Origin: Amphirosellinia nigrospora
Lineage: Eukaryota; Ascomycota; Sordariomycetes; Xylariales; Xylariaceae
Assembly (NCBI GenBank): GCA_004123355.1
Contig: SCHM01000003.1
Span: 496,001-560,000, forward strand
DNA length: 64,000 nt
Direction: 5' to 3'
Shown: positions 10,342-22,408 of the stretch, one piece after another
How the letters are laid out: each line of letters opens with the position of its first letter
Numbering within the stretch: the stretch's first letter is position 1
Position numbers and translations under genes: made by a program
Notes under the pieces: generated by a model
Database searches by the model: none
What the model was told of the DNA's origin: nothing
What the model saw: only the letters and a program-made list of their open reading frames with translations

Positions 10342-12137
10342 GGTGAAAAGTAAACAATGGGGATGTGCATAGATCAGATCAGCAGTGACGAGGAGGAGTA
10401 GATTGGTGGTAGGTAACTAAGTAGGTAGATACTTTTAAGCAAATGGAACGGACTATTACCATTCTCACTCAACACACTAGGAATCAACTCATCATGCCTC
10501 GGTAAAAGGGCGTGGAACTGTCGGCATGGTAAAGTGGGAACAAGACGGATGAGCAAGGAGGAAAGTGACGTGAGATGGAAACGGCCCGCTATAGGCCAAG
10601 ATCAAGCCACGTTCGTCCGGTAGTGGTTGATACTTGGTGGTTGTCGCAACTTCAGCTTCGTGATCATGTTATGTTGGATGGATGGACGGGACTGTCACCG
10701 GCCGTACCTAATGCACATTAAGGTCTAGGTCTAGGGAGGGAGTGCAGTGTATTGGGTAGGTACACCAGGGTCTAAACAATGAATGAATTACCTATATGTA
10801 TCAGGTATATTCGCAGATACCTGCCTAGATACCTACTTACTTAGGTATCTACCTAGGTACCTACTTAGGTATCTACCTACCTACCTTAGCTACTTGTAGG
10901 TATCCCCCCACGTGCACTGCATGCCAGTGACGGTTCCTGACTTTACCTAACCTTGAACTTCTACCCTTTTACGAATGTGATGCACACATAATTACCTAGT
11001 TCTATGGTTGATTCATGGTGAATTACCTAACCTAGCTTAAGTAGGTGATTTCACCTAGTTAACACCCAGGTGAATTGGTGAAGTTATCTAGGTAGTTTTG
11101 ACTGAATACCCGTCGGTTTCAACTACCTACCTACCTAGTTCAGGTTTACGTCGACTCACATGCAGGAAAACCAACTACAGAAACAACAATGAGCAACATC
11201 AATGTTGCAATGAAATATAAGAGTTCCTATACCTAATGTGAGAAATATTACTACTTTGCAGGCTGTTAGGTACACATAACAAATAATTTGTAGATTTAAG
11301 CCCATGCCTGCATTGGGTACAATTGGCCTATCGAAACCCGGCCAAGGCTTTCTTTCTCAGGGCCCGCTATGATCCCTGGGGCCCTGAGGGGTAGGTAGAG
11401 AGGTACCCACAAACATCCAGCACCAACCCTCCAGCATCCCCATTGTTGCCCAGCCCCTCCGCCCAGACCACGTCTGGTTTCGGTCGTGTTACTGCGCCGG
11501 CGCCCGCATCGTTTACGTTGAGCAGCTGCGGGACCGAGTCCTATCGTGTCTATCTATATTCTGGAAACTAGGAATAGTATATTCGTGGTTTGAACGTACT
11601 CGACAAGGACAAGGACAAGTGGATCGCGGATCGTGGATCGTGGATCGTCACACCTGGAATCGAACCCGGGGCTCAGTTATACATCATCTAGGTATAACCA
11701 CGGTCCAGCCGTCGCGCGCATATCCGAGTCCACTTCCGACTCACATGCCTTTGGTCTTTTGTCTCTTGGCTGACATTGGTTCATGATAATTCGAGCATCA
11801 CTTGGTCGAACCTTGCTACAGCCCCTCTTTATCCATTAGGTGCAACTGGCCTCCTGCGCTTCTATGCCTATTTTAGGCGTCTCATCCACCTAGGTCTCGA
11901 CAGATTTCTCCAGTCACTATTTCGGCTGGCCGAAGAGCATTTATTCAAAAACGGCGACGATAGCGACGGAGAGAGACGACAATCGGGCCGAACCGCAGTG
12001 CCTAATCCTAACCTTGGGCACCTCTGGCCTTATTTGTGACTTGACCGATTTGTTAGCCCGCCGCCCCAGCCATCTATCGTCGGCGACTACATACCTCGCC
12101 CAGCTACCGTCTCTTGTATCGCACTACCACATCCAGC
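10342..12137. other. Intergenic, divergent promoter region with ACCTAC repeats
   Basis: This 1.8-kb spacer separates divergent Cab4 and WDR68-type genes. It contains a dense run of TAGGTA/TACCTA words, a short tandem of GGATCGT-like words at 11620-11647, and a tRNA-like fragment at about 11650-11706 on the minus strand. No coding segment is convincing; the open frame 11776-12039 lacks motifs and is probably leader. Confidence 0.55.
10816..10905. repeat. ACCTAC/TAGGTA simple-repeat cluster
   Basis: About 90 bases consist almost wholly of overlapping ACCTAC, TAGGTA and CCTAGG words on both strands, so the tract can fold on itself. Similar words recur through the spacer to about 11,120 and elsewhere in the window. 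It looks like low-complexity spacer DNA typical of this fungal group rather than a mobile element. Confidence 0.7.
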
Positions 12138-13605
12138 ATGAACCATTCGCCGGCGCAGTACGGGGCCGCCCCGAGACGGCGGCCAACAACGCGTACGGCA
12201 ACGCTTCCGACGAGCTCCACATCCCGTCCAATACCATGGGTGGCGCTGCTGGCCAGATGTCCCCGCGAGACTTCACCACCGCACCGGGCCCTCAGATCAA
12301 GCTGGAACAGCCGCCCGCGCAATCTGCCAATGCTTCTCAGTACCAGTCCTCTCCTCAGCCGTTCCCAACGTCCTCCAACCCGGCCGCCCCCTATCATGAG
12401 TAGCAATACCGCTCCCACTTTGTCATCCATGTCCGGCGCCATACAGCACTCCCCGAGCGAATATACCTCGCCCTCGAAGCCTCCGTCGCTGAGCATGTCG
12501 CATACCTACACGCGGGGCAGTCCCGCCGATCCCTACGATGTTTCTTCTTCGTCCACCTACACACCCTACACGCCTACTACGCCCGGCGGCTCGGCAATTC
12601 CTGGCCAATCCCAATACATGTCGCCCCCGGATCCCAAATACACCGCTCCCGGGTCGCAGAGGAACATATCCAATACGCCGCTCGGCCTCGCCGATATCCG
12701 GCCCCGCGCCGACTCAAGCTTGTCCGATAGCCAGCCTGGCACCATGGGATACGAACTGGCCAACTCGCAGCCGTCGACAAGTAATTACCTGGCGCCTTGG
12801 GCTCTTTACGCCTTTGACTGGTGCAAGTGGGCACCCCAAGGGCAGGGTGCCGGCAAGGTGGCTATTGGCAGCTACCTAGAAGACGGTCATAACTTTGTGC
12901 GTCTTCCCTCATTCCCGCTGCTATTCGTCGGGCACCACGAACGTCAGATGGACTAACACCCTCCCCTCGTCTTAGATACAAATCCTCGATACACAAACCG
13001 TAAATACACCGGCCGACGTGTATACCCCCGGGTCCTCGAAATACTCTCTGGAATTCACCAAGGTTGCGGAAGCGACACATTCGTACCCTGTTACTCGCCT
13101 GCTGTGGGAGCCCCATCATCACAAAAGCAATCGACTGATTTGTTAGCAACCTCGGGTGACCATCTACGACTCTGGTCTCCCTGTCGACACCCAATCTACC
13201 CATTCTAACTCGATAAACAACAAGTCGTTAGGCCCTCCCATCACAAAGTTGACTCCGTTAGCCCTGCTCTCCAACTCGAAGACCCCCGACCACACAGCTC
13301 CGCTGACCTCGTTGGATTGGAATACTGTCTCGCCGAGTCTCATCATCACCTCCAGCATCGACACCACTTGCACCATTTGGGATATACCCTCTTTAACCGC
13401 CAAGACGCAACTGATTGCCCACGACAAAGAGGTCTATGATGTTCGGTTCTGCGCCAATAGCGTGGACGTGTTTGTCAGCTGTGGGCAGGATGGTAGCGTG
13501 CGTATGTTTGATCTCCGAAGTCTGGAGCACAGTACTATTATTTACGAACCCACGGTCAAGGACGACAGAGGTGAGTTAAGCTTCGTAAAATCCCCCATCA
13601 CCCCT

Positions 13606-13657
<52 letters not shown>

Positions 13658-14164
13658 CCCTTTTTTTGTTTTGTCCTGCTCACCACGTAGACAGACGGAA
13701 GGATAAGCCCCACGCTGGCGCAGCAGACTATGTCGAATGCGCCTCCACTCTTGAGGCTCGCCACCTCACCACATGACACCCACCTTTTAGCTACGTTTGC
13801 TCAAGACTCCAATATCATCCGCATCCTTGACGTTCGGCAACCTGGCCAGGCTTTGTTAGAGTTGCGTGGTCACGGTGGATCGGTCAACACGGTGGAATGG
13901 TCCCCAGGAAGGAGAGCGTTGCTTGCGTCGGGAGGCGATGATTCTCAGGTATTGTTGTGGGACCTTATGAACAGTACCCCGACTACTGGACCTTCACCCA
14001 ACGGCAGCGGAGGAACAGACAAGCACCTCACGCCTGTGGCCAGTTGGAATTGCGACTACGAAGTTGGGAACCTCGGCTGGGCTCCTCCACTCCATCATAA
14101 TGACGGTGCTGGGGACTGGCTTGGCGTTAGTGGCGGGCGTGGTGTCTGGGGTGTGAAGGTCTGA
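12138..14164 (+). CDS. WD40 repeat protein, WDR68/DCAF7 (An11) type
   Basis: WDR68/DCAF7 homologues are seven-blade WD40 scaffolds that bind DYRK-type kinases. The protein starts [12 protein letters not shown] at 12138, has a long Ser/Pro/Thr-rich low-complexity N-terminal region, then the WD40 part from [14 protein letters not shown] (about 12790), [34 protein letters not shown], a blade ending [32 protein letters not shown], and near the end [17 protein letters not shown] and [17 protein letters not shown] is characteristic of the WDR68 group. Introns run 12897-12975 and 13571-13690; the second contains a 48-base poly-C tract. Five one-base deletions break the frame (near 12170, 12390, 13110, 13180 and 13715), most in C or G runs, so I take them as sequence errors. 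The low-complexity N-terminus is common in filamentous fungi. Confidence 0.82.
13607..13654. repeat. 48-base poly-C tract inside an intron
   Basis: A run of 48 consecutive C bases lies in the second intron of the WDR68-type gene, followed by CT-rich and T-rich sequence before the acceptor. It may act as an extreme polypyrimidine tract or be inflated by sequencing or assembly. Confidence 0.9.
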
Positions 14165-15240
14165 GAACCCGGATTTGGAACGGGACCGTGGCGGTGCTTA
14201 GAAGTGAGAAGATGGCAGTGGCGAATACGCCGATTCTCTCCTCTTCAAACTGTCAGGGCCAGCAGAGCGAGACTCGGGCTAGATACAGTCGTCAGCCCAT
14301 TCTCCCTACGGGCTATTCCCAACCTTCAGTATAGAGCGAGCAGGACGAGCCGGCGATGTCTGCTGTTCGTGAGCATAGCTGGAGGCAGTCACCCGATGAT
14401 AACATGTGGGAAGGACTGCTGAAGTTGAGAGGCGGAACCATCGAAATGACTCTGAAAATTAGAATCTCAGAAGGGAGAAACGCTATCGTTGCTGGCATGG
14501 GCACTTGAGTCGTGTGGGATTATATCGCATCCGTGCATATATTTGATTTCTCTTTTTACAAAGCATACTACCAATGCGGTGGCGGTGGTGACGGTGATAG
14601 GCGCTGATGGGAAAAGATAAGCGCCGTATGCTTTATGCCTTATCATGACGAGAATAATCATTGGTTACAAAATTCAAGTCTTGGCTAATCACCTGGCGTG
14701 GTCTCAAGTGAGGTCTATTGTTTTGGTTTTGCAGTTGCTTCAGAATTGAGTTGTTGGTGATTTATTCATTCGACTGCCTAGGTAAGTAGGCATGTACCCA
14801 GGTAGTATATGCAATGGGTTCATTGTTGAGTCTTCAGAGAATACCTACATATAGGTAAGCTAAGGCGGTGCGTTCATGAGGCTCCTATCAGCTGTCGATA
14901 CCCGTAGTATAGCCGTGTATAGAGGTAGCCCTGGCAGTCGGATGCTTGAGATAGGCTCACAATTGTAGAACTAATTAAAAACCCGCAGCTTACCGACTGG
15001 AGTAAATGGCAAAACCGGATTGTCTACTAGTTCGGTAACTCGATATTTTGTCTTCGCTTGCTGTATCTTCCTAAATGAGGCTTCAAATAAGGGGCAACTG
15101 AACTGCAGACATTTAGATGGATAGCTCTGTGAACTTGCTGACTGGGGTCATATCTTCTGTTCTTCACATATATGAGAGATTCTCCTATGTATTGCACGCC
15201 ACTCGCATACCGTACAACTCATTATACTGGACTTTTATAT
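14165..15240. other. Intergenic between convergent genes
   Basis: The spacer holds the 3' ends of the WD40 gene and of the oxidoreductase gene on the other strand. Open frames are short and motif-free. One TAGGTA-rich patch is at about 14775-14860. Confidence 0.55.
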
Positions 15241-16635
15241 TCAGGCCATGGCTTCATAATCTTGCTCCGGACATTTGCTCTCCCCTCGACTAGCGTCAGC
15301 TAGGCTAGTATTAACCCGAATGACGGCCTTGCCCAGACCTTTCGAGATGCGACGTCAACTAAGGCCTCAGGAATGCTCTCCAGACCTTTATATTCCTTCT
15401 TGAAGACAGCAGGCCTAAAAGCACCTCTCTCGACCATCTGATGTATGTCACGCCATATCTGTCTATTTCTTCTGGACGTCTTCTCGAGGTTTCCCCGTAT
15501 CGCTGGGCAGCAGGTCAGCAGGCATCGACGTGGTGAATCTATATTGAAGCCTCCAAGAGGCCGATAGAAGCCCGATAGAGGCACTCACATATCCTAAGAT
15601 CTGAGCTTGTTTCAGCAGCACACGATTCATCTTCACATCTTCCATATCCCCTCTCGCCCAGCAAATCCCACGATCAATATCCGGCCCCGAGGGGCGAGGC
15701 CCTTTAAACTATGACCCACCAGTCCAACAGTGTCAAAGGCAACATCAACACCCTCACCGGCTGTCATCTCCGAGACTTTCTCCCACCATTTCGTCTCGGT
15801 CTGATAATTTATGCAGTCGTCCGCGCCATAATGCACAGCAATGCCGCACTTCTCATCCGACCCGGCCGTGCCGATGACCCTGCAACCCGCGGACTTAGCA
15901 ACCTGCACAGCCGCGAGACCGAGGCCACCCGCCGCGGCATGGACCAACACCGTCTCCCCGCGCACAGTTTCCCTAGCTGTATCAGGGCACCATAAGCTAC
16001 GGGGAGTGTGGCTGCTATACCTGCTGCCTCGGCGAATGACCATCTTGCAGGGATCCGGTGCAGAGGCGATGAGGAGGAGGCGGCAGGCACGACTATGTAT
16101 TCGGCGTACGATCCGCTGCAGGAGCCGAAGATGCGGTCCCCGGGTTGGAATGAGCTAGATTTTGGTGCTGATATCACGATGCCGGCGAACTCGAGACCCA
16201 GTGTAAAGGGTGGCTTCACGTGGCGTCGGTTGTTCTGGTGTTTACCACGGGCCTGCTTGGCGTCAGTCCATATATACGTACAACCTGATCTGATTTGGTT
16301 TGATTTGATTTGATTTGATTTTAGGCCACATGTGCAGTTATGATAAATGCCATGCTTCTTCGTAGAATGGTGGAGGGTGGTGTAAATATGCTAAGATTTC
16401 AAGGAACGTACGTAGAGCGTATCGACAAAGTTCACGCCGGCGGCTTTTACTTCTATCAAGACCTCATCTCGCCGTGGTTTTGGTATTGGGACATCGGAGA
16501 CTTGTATGTCATTATAGCTCTGCCCGCCTTAGCGATGCCTGCTCCTTCGTATCCTCATCCGACTCTTGGTGGTGAGCAAGATGAAGTCGCGACTCTACTC
16601 ACTTCTACGAAACTGTCGATCACGACAGCTTTCAT
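15241..16635 (-). CDS. MDR-family NADPH:quinone oxidoreductase-like protein
   Basis: Medium-chain dehydrogenase/reductases of the quinone oxidoreductase branch reduce quinones or enones with NADPH. Reading the minus strand, exon 1 starts MKAVVIDSFVE at 16635, followed by an intron, VSDVPIPKPRRDEVLIEVKA and AAGVNFVDTLY, a second intron that contains a GATTT tandem (16300-16323), then PPFTLGLEFAGIV, GDRIFGSCSGSYAEYIVVP, the nucleotide-binding motif VHAAAGGLGLAAVQVAKSAG and ADDCINYQTETKWWEKV, FDTVGLVGHSLKGLAPRGRI, and MNRVLLKQAQILGY before a last intron. The C-terminus (RRNRQIWRDIHQMVERGAF) reads to 15300 in one frame, but restoring one G near 15330 extends a plausible tail to a TGA at 15241. 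Three one-base breaks (near 15990, 15645 and 15335). No zinc-ligand cysteines are seen, consistent with the quinone reductase branch. Confidence 0.8.
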
Positions 16636-17074
16636 TTTTAAGCATTGAACTTTCGGGTGCTATTAGGTATATTGAATCTAGCCTCTGACTTACGTAGTAT
16701 GTACTATGTAGCAGTAATGCACGCCACAACCTAGCACAGCCACATTCATTTTACCTGCGTAATTCGTTGCCTGCCCAATGTTTTTATAAACTCCCTAGTC
16801 CCGTTCGGGTAACCACGCATGGGAGCTCTCCACCAGTCATTTCATAGCGCGTTGCCTCTCGCAGCAGCCGCCGATTTGCTTGAAAGCGCCTTCCTACTCT
16901 CATTCACTCACATTCAATCTTTCTCCATCATTACTCGCTTCTAATCTGTACCATTAATTCCTTTTGCATCGTCTCGCCATACCTAGACCTCGAGGTTATA
17001 CATACCATCGACATCTACACGCCATCTACACAATCCGCACCATCTAGTCGTGGCACGCATTGCCAGCCGACACG
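16636..17074. promoter_or_regulatory. Divergent promoter region, oxidoreductase / SPT5
   Basis: A 439-base spacer separates the two divergent start codons. The SPT5 side has a long pyrimidine-rich leader (about 16,860-17,040) typical of highly expressed fungal genes. No clear TATA box is seen on the SPT5 side. Confidence 0.5.
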
Positions 17075-20000
17075 ATGAGCGACCCGCGCGACTACAATGA
17101 AGCCGATTCCGAAGAGGAGGATGACTTCAACCCGGCCCCTGCCGAAATGAGCGACGATGAGATCAAGGGCGATGCCGAAGAGGACGACGATGACCACAGA
17201 CCCGCCGCAAAGGACTCGTCACCCGCACGCAATGGCCAACCTGCGCGCCACGACGAGGACGACGATGAGGACGAAAACGCCCATGAGGACGGGGAGGGCG
17301 ACGACGATGAAGATGATGAGGAGGACGACGAAGATGAGATACAGGTGAGTCACCACTTCCCTCTCTGCCGCTCTAGACGGTCGAGGTAGGATCTAATTCA
17401 TGTGCGCCGCCAGGGACATCGTCGCAAGCGTCATCGAGACAAGCGAAACGCCTTCTTCGATATCGAGGCCGAAGTAGACGACGAAGACGAGCCCGAGGAC
17501 GATGAGGAGGCAGAAGCAGAGAACGAGGGCTTCATCGAGCAGGAAGAACCCGGTGATTTCGGCGACGCCGGCCGTTTAGAGTCGGATAGAAGACACAGAG
17601 AGCTCGATCTACAGCGCGACCGCATGAACCACGAAGACCTCCAAAAGGAAGCCGATTCTTTCGTACGTAAATATGGACACAGGCGCCACGCCAGGGGCAT
17701 GGGCGACACCAGCGTTGTACCCAGAGACTGCTTCTTCCCAGTGTCGACGACCCCAGCATCTGGGGAGTGCGGTGCAAGGAAGGCAAAGAGCGCGAGGTCG
17801 TGTATTCTATCACCAAGCGCATCCAGGAGAAGATGGGCACCAAGGACGAATTAGGCATCACGGCGGCCTTTGAACGCGGCGGTCCCAACTCCATTATGAA
17901 GGGCCTGATCTACGTCGAAGCCTACCGGCAGACCGACATCCTCCAGGCTCTCGATGGGATGCTTAACGTGTATCCCCGGACGAAGCTTCTTCTCGTCGAC
18001 ATCAAGAGATGCCCGACCTCCTACGTGTTCAGAAGACCCCTACACTTGAGCCAGGTGCATGGTACGACTCAGGCGACCCCTGAAGTATGCCGGCGACCTG
18101 CCAGTGCAAGACATCACAGAGAATGGCCTTGACTGAGAGTGCGCTATATACCGAGACTGGACTATGGATGCGAACGAGTCGCTGTCTGGCTCCACTGCGG
18201 ATGGCAAACGAAAGCGCCCCATCGCTGGACCAAGGCCTCCGCAGAAACTCTTTAGTGAGGTGGAAGCCCGGAAGGAACCCTCGTAACCTAACGGCAACCC
18301 CCAGACCAATGTCTGGACATATAATGGTGATCAGTTCGAGGCGGCTTCCTAGTCAAAGATATCAAGATTCAACATTTAACCGTCACAGATGTTAGCCCTA
18401 CTCTGGAAGAAGTGACGCGCTTTACTTCGGGAGGAGAAGATGGTGTCGAAAACATTGATCTCAAGTCGCTTGCCGCCAGTCTCAGGATATAATGCCACCA
18501 CTCCTACCTGCCCAATGACGTAGTCGAAGTCTATGAGGGTGAGCAGAAGGGCGTTATTGGTAAGGCTACCAAAGTACAATCCGACATTGTCACTTTACAA
18601 GTCACAGAAGGCGAACTCGTCGGGCAGACCATTGATGTACCTACGAAGGGTCTACGCAAGCGGTTCCAACTTGGTGATCATGTCAAGGTAATCGGAGGCA
18701 GCAGGTACCGAGATGAGCTCGGCATGGTGGTTAGGATATCCGAGGATCGAGTGACCCTTCTTACCGACCAAACGAACACAGAAATCACTGTCTTCAGTAA
18801 AGATTTGAGAGAAGCTAGCGATATCGCCGGTCAAGGCTCACTAGGCCAATACTCTCTCCTAGATCTTGTTCAATTGGATCTAACTACAGTTGGCTGCATC
18901 GTTAAGGTGGACCGCGAGTCACTTGTGGTGCTAGATCAAAATGGTGATAACCGGCAGGTTATGCCTTCACAGATCGCCAACAAGCTACCTAAGAGAAAAC
19001 TTGCTGTCGCGGCTGATCGTACGGGCTCCGAAATCCGACCCGATGACGTGGTCAAAGAATATGGTGGGATGGGTCGACAAGGCAAGATTATTCACATCCA
19101 TCGCAGCTACGTGTTTTGCCATACACACCAAACCACAGAGAATGCGGGTATCTTCGTTTCTAGGGTGAGCAGCGTATCGACAATTTCGGCCAAGGGTGGC
19201 CGCATTAATGCCGCCTCATCGGGACCAGACCTAGACGCGATGAATCCAGCAAAGAAGCTTAACCCTACCGGAAGAAATGACATGCTACCTCCCCGGCAGG
19301 TATTTGGACGGGATAAGCTAATTGGTCAAACCGTGACCATCCGTAAAGGAGGTTGGAAAGGTCTCTTAGGTCGGGTCAAAGACACCACAGACACTCACGC
19401 CCGCGTCGAATTGCACACCAAGAGCAAGGTTATCAGTGTTCCTAAGACGGATCTTATGGTCAGAGATAGTGTCAGCGGCCGCGAGATCAAAAACTACGAG
19501 AGCCGACGTCCAGGGGGGAATAGTACGCCTGCAAGAACCCAAGAACGGCAGGCCCCGATTGGAGCAGTGGAAGTCGTACCCCTGTTGCTGCATCGTCAGC
19601 TCGCACACCGGCTTGGAAGACGCCATCAGGAGGAGCTGGGGGCCGAACCCCCGCTTGGGGCCGAGGAGGAGATGGTGGACGAACACCTGCATGGGCCGAT
19701 GGTTCGAGAACAGTGAACCCCTACGATGGTAGCAGGACGGCCTACGCATCAGGTGGTCGTACGCCGGCGTGGTCTTCAAGTGGCTCCAAGACCCCGGCCT
19801 ATGATTCTGGATCCAAAACACCGGCCTACGGTAGCGGTAGCGGCAGCGGCGGTGGCGATACATGGGGCTCAAAAACGCCATATGGTGCCTCGGCAGCCAC
19901 GCCTGGTGCAAGCGGCGGCGATTCATGGGGCTACACGCCGGGCGCAAGCGGATCATCCAATGCATACGACGCACCCACCCCGGGCGCTAGCTTGCTAGGG

Positions 20001-20249
20001 GCCCCTACACCCGGTGCTCTCAACGCCCCCACGCCTGGTGCGTACAACGCTCCCACCCCCGGCGGCGCCGTCAATGCGCCGACGCCTGGAGGGGGTTGGC
20101 AAAGCGGCTGGGGAGCCGAATCTGCGCCAACGCCTGCTGCTGCTGCTCCGACGCCCGCCGCCAGTGGCGGGTACTACGGAGCTCCGACCCCGGGGGCGTA
20201 CACCGCCGACACACCCGCTGCAGGCCCGAGGTATACCGATGACGATTAG
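17075..20249 (+). CDS. SPT5: Transcription elongation factor Spt5 (frame-broken sequence)
   Basis: Spt5 pairs with Spt4 as DSIF, rides RNA polymerase II and is essential in fungi. Exon 1 (17075-17344) encodes [17 protein letters not shown] and a very acidic region; a GTGAGT intron ends at 17413, then [18 protein letters not shown], the standard Spt5 box. The NGN domain reads [20 protein letters not shown] (about 17760) through [23 protein letters not shown] segments include [60 protein letters not shown] and [20 protein letters not shown]. The C-terminal region (19,550-20,249) is a long CTR with SRTPV, GRTPAW, SKTPAY and many APTPGA units, ending PRYTDDD. At least nine one-base breaks occur, concentrated at 17,725-18,510 (for example near 17725, 18008, 18062, 18130, 18340) and one near 19545. 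An essential gene cannot be this broken, so these are best seen as sequence errors. Confidence 0.93.
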
Positions 20250-20927
20250 GTGGATGGCATGGCATGGTTAAAACGGACAAGGTATATGGGCTAAAATCGA
20301 GGATGCTTCAGAAATGAGGAGGATAGAGGGGGCCAGGACTCTGTCATTTCTCATTCTCGTTGGCCGGTCGACTGAATTCGTTCGGCCGTAGTTTAGTTGG
20401 TGGTCGGGTGGGTTCTGATGCCGTACAATATCATGTTCTATTATTACATCTTTTAGACAATGGGATGACACCGTGATACTCGTTCGACATATTATACGTA
20501 ATTTCTTTTATTCAGGCAGGCAGACGGTGTAAGCTGGGAATCGGCAAGACAATGTCCTTACGTTGTCTTTATATTCGTCAGCTTTGTCCCGAATACTTAT
20601 TCTTTGTATTTTACTCTGGTGTTAGCTATTATTGCACGACCTTTTAGCTCTCAGGGTAGATATAAGCTTCTATTGAGGAAGATGTCACCGTTCTCCGATT
20701 ACGCTTTATTCTCTATACTCACCAGGATTCAGATTTGAGGTTTGACAGAAGCAACAAAAATTGAATGGACTAGCGAAGAAAGAATGTGCTACCACCAGAA
20801 CGTCCACACGGCGTCCCACTACGAACTACTGAGCGTAGATGTCCGCGAGCGCGAGAGACATGTCTGTACTGCGCTAAGACATCCCAGAACTAACGATGAG
20901 TTAAAGTCCTTGGGGACAAAGTGTCCG
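20250..20927. other. Intergenic, 3' side of SPT5
   Basis: No coding segment is convincing. The stretch is moderately AT-rich with T runs and presumably includes the SPT5 3' UTR and the 3' side of a possible minus-strand gene. Confidence 0.5.
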
Positions 20928-21324
20928 CTACATTCTTGTTGTTGGGCTAGCAGGGTTGTCGTCATCCGGTGTGGCGAGGCTGTGGTTGCTGCGGGAAGTG
21001 ATCGGGAAGGTAGTGATGGATGGGTTTGCTCGAGGCTGTTTGTCGAGGATGTTTATGTCCCGCTCCCTGGCCACGCTAGGGGGAGGAGAGTCAGAGGCGG
21101 GGTTTGGGGGCGTCTGCGAGCGAGGCGAACGCGGTACAGGGTTTTGAGGAGGTCGGTGAGCCTGTGATGGACTTTTGGCCCGGGGACGGACAGGAGGGGA
21201 TGGTTTCGGTTCTTCCGGACGAGATGATAGCTTCAATCGCTACTGGGAAAGTAGAGCGGAGTTCGTCTGATGGGACGTGTGGTGTGGGTGTGACGGATGG
21301 AGTTGAAGGGGAGACGGCGTGCAT
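20928..21324 (-). CDS. Possible hypothetical Pro/Ser-rich protein
   Basis: Two overlapping minus-strand frames look coding by composition: one starts MHAVSPSTPSVTPTPHVPSD at 21324 and contains ELRSTFPVAIEAIIS, the other ends PASDSPPPSVARERDINIL and ITSRSNHSLATPDDDNPAS at 20928. One missing base between them would join them into a protein of roughly 130 residues, mostly low-complexity Pro/Ser/Thr. I recognise no domain. A spliced upstream exon near 21,480 (starting MMKLKW) is conceivable. It could equally be non-coding; the plus-strand frames over the same bases are less convincing. Confidence 0.3.
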
Positions 21325-21941
21325 GCCTGGTGTTGGGGCTGCCTGTCGGTATTGTTTCCTTGCTTGGGGTGTAAGAGAGGTAGGTAGGCGAAGTCAGTGG
21401 TGTGTCTTTAGGATTTTAGAAGTTTCACTATTACACTCGCAGGTGATGGTTGTTTCTAGCCATTTTAGTTTCATCATAGGGCTATCCTATCCTTCTGCAT
21501 GAAGCACAGAACCTCCTTCTCTGACTATTTCATCTACAACTTATGGTATTCCTTCATCACATCAGCCGTTGTTTTCAAACAGTTTGTATGTCTTCAAACA
21601 ACCCAGTAGTCATTGCTTCAACTACCTATAGTTGGTAAGCCCATCATCTATCGGCCATTATCACTTTTTGGCTCTAGTTCGTTACAGACTACATATTCAA
21701 CAACACACTTGTTTTAAACATATTGGTCTTGTTACAACACTCAACTATCGTTATAAATCTGACTCCGCTGGCCGAGGTGTATAAATATCATCAGTGACGA
21801 CATCCTCGAGCTCTTTTTTGTCTTTCTTTATTACCTATCAAGAACAAAGGACCACACTCCCAAGTCAACAATCTCAATCATCATCAACAAAGAAAAACCA
21901 TTCAATCAACCCCAAAATCAACTACTACTAGCAAAGCAACA
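21325..21941. other. Intergenic and promoter of micro-protein gene
   Basis: No gene is seen apart from a possible first exon of the upstream minus-strand frame. The right end (21,840-21,941) is a CA- and AT-rich leader typical of a strongly expressed fungal gene. Confidence 0.5.
21780..21787 (+). promoter_or_regulatory. TATA box of lysine-rich micro-protein gene
   Basis: TATAAATA lies 162 bases upstream of the ATG at 21942, followed by a pyrimidine stretch and a long A/C-rich leader. Match and spacing are seen; use is inferred. Confidence 0.5.
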
Positions 21942-22133
21942 ATGCCTTCTCTACTACAACGCCTCAACTGCATTACTGCAAAGCCCAAAGCACCCGCTGA
22001 TCAGGCGAAGAAGGATGCGAAGAGAGTGGAGAAGGAGCAGAAAAAGGATGCCCAAAAGGCCGAGATAGAGAGGAAACGCTCTGTTAGAGACCAACGGCGA
22101 GCTGACCGTATAGAGGCTTTAAACAACCACTGA
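21942..22133 (+). CDS. Small lysine-rich protein, 63 residues
   Basis: The single-exon frame encodes MPSLLQRLNCITAKPKAPAD followed by a highly charged helix rich in Lys, Glu and Arg (KRVEKEQKKDAQKAEIERKR) and ending RRADRIEALNNH. The ATG has a good CAACAATGC context, and the upstream TATA box and CA-rich leader resemble those of an abundantly expressed gene. Small basic helix proteins of this design occur widely in filamentous fungi, but I know no function. It lacks a signal peptide or membrane segment. The hydrophobic first ten residues followed by basic amphipathic helix could in principle target membranes or mitochondria; this is speculation. Confidence 0.6.
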   Translation: MPSLLQRLNCITAKPKAPADQAKKDAKRVEKEQKKDAQKAEIERKRSVRDQRRADRIEALNNH

Positions 22134-22408
22134 GAGAGATCCTTGGTGGCTGTCGGCTTCTCTTGAGCGGTAGATTGTCTAAATAACAAATTGGTATCGA
22201 GTCTGTTTGCCCTGGAGCTTTAAGGATTGCGGTTTTAAATTTACTTTACTAGAAAAAAGCTAAGAGATATTATAAAAATACAATTTATAAGCTAAAAGCT
22301 CTAAAACTACAAGTTTACAATAAGATAGAACTTAATGAATGAGCCCTTAAAGTCTATCTAACTTAGATATTGTTGTATGAACCTTGGATGCTCAAAAAAG
22401 GAGATAGC

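Noticed and set aside
10816-10905. ACCTAC/TAGGTA repeats considered as telomere-like or CRISPR-like array
   Set aside because: Units are irregular, overlap on both strands, have no unique spacers, and similar words occur across the window as ordinary low-complexity spacer DNA.
11649-11706. tRNA-like 3' part on the minus strand (B-box GGTTCGATTCC and a GTGGTTA element)
   Set aside because: No matching 5' acceptor strand, D stem or anticodon stem pairs with it, and the T stem has a mismatch. At best a decayed tRNA fragment.
22215-22380. AT-rich patch considered as a transposon end
   Set aside because: No inverted or direct terminal repeat and no coding relic can be seen, so it is described only as AT-rich spacer.
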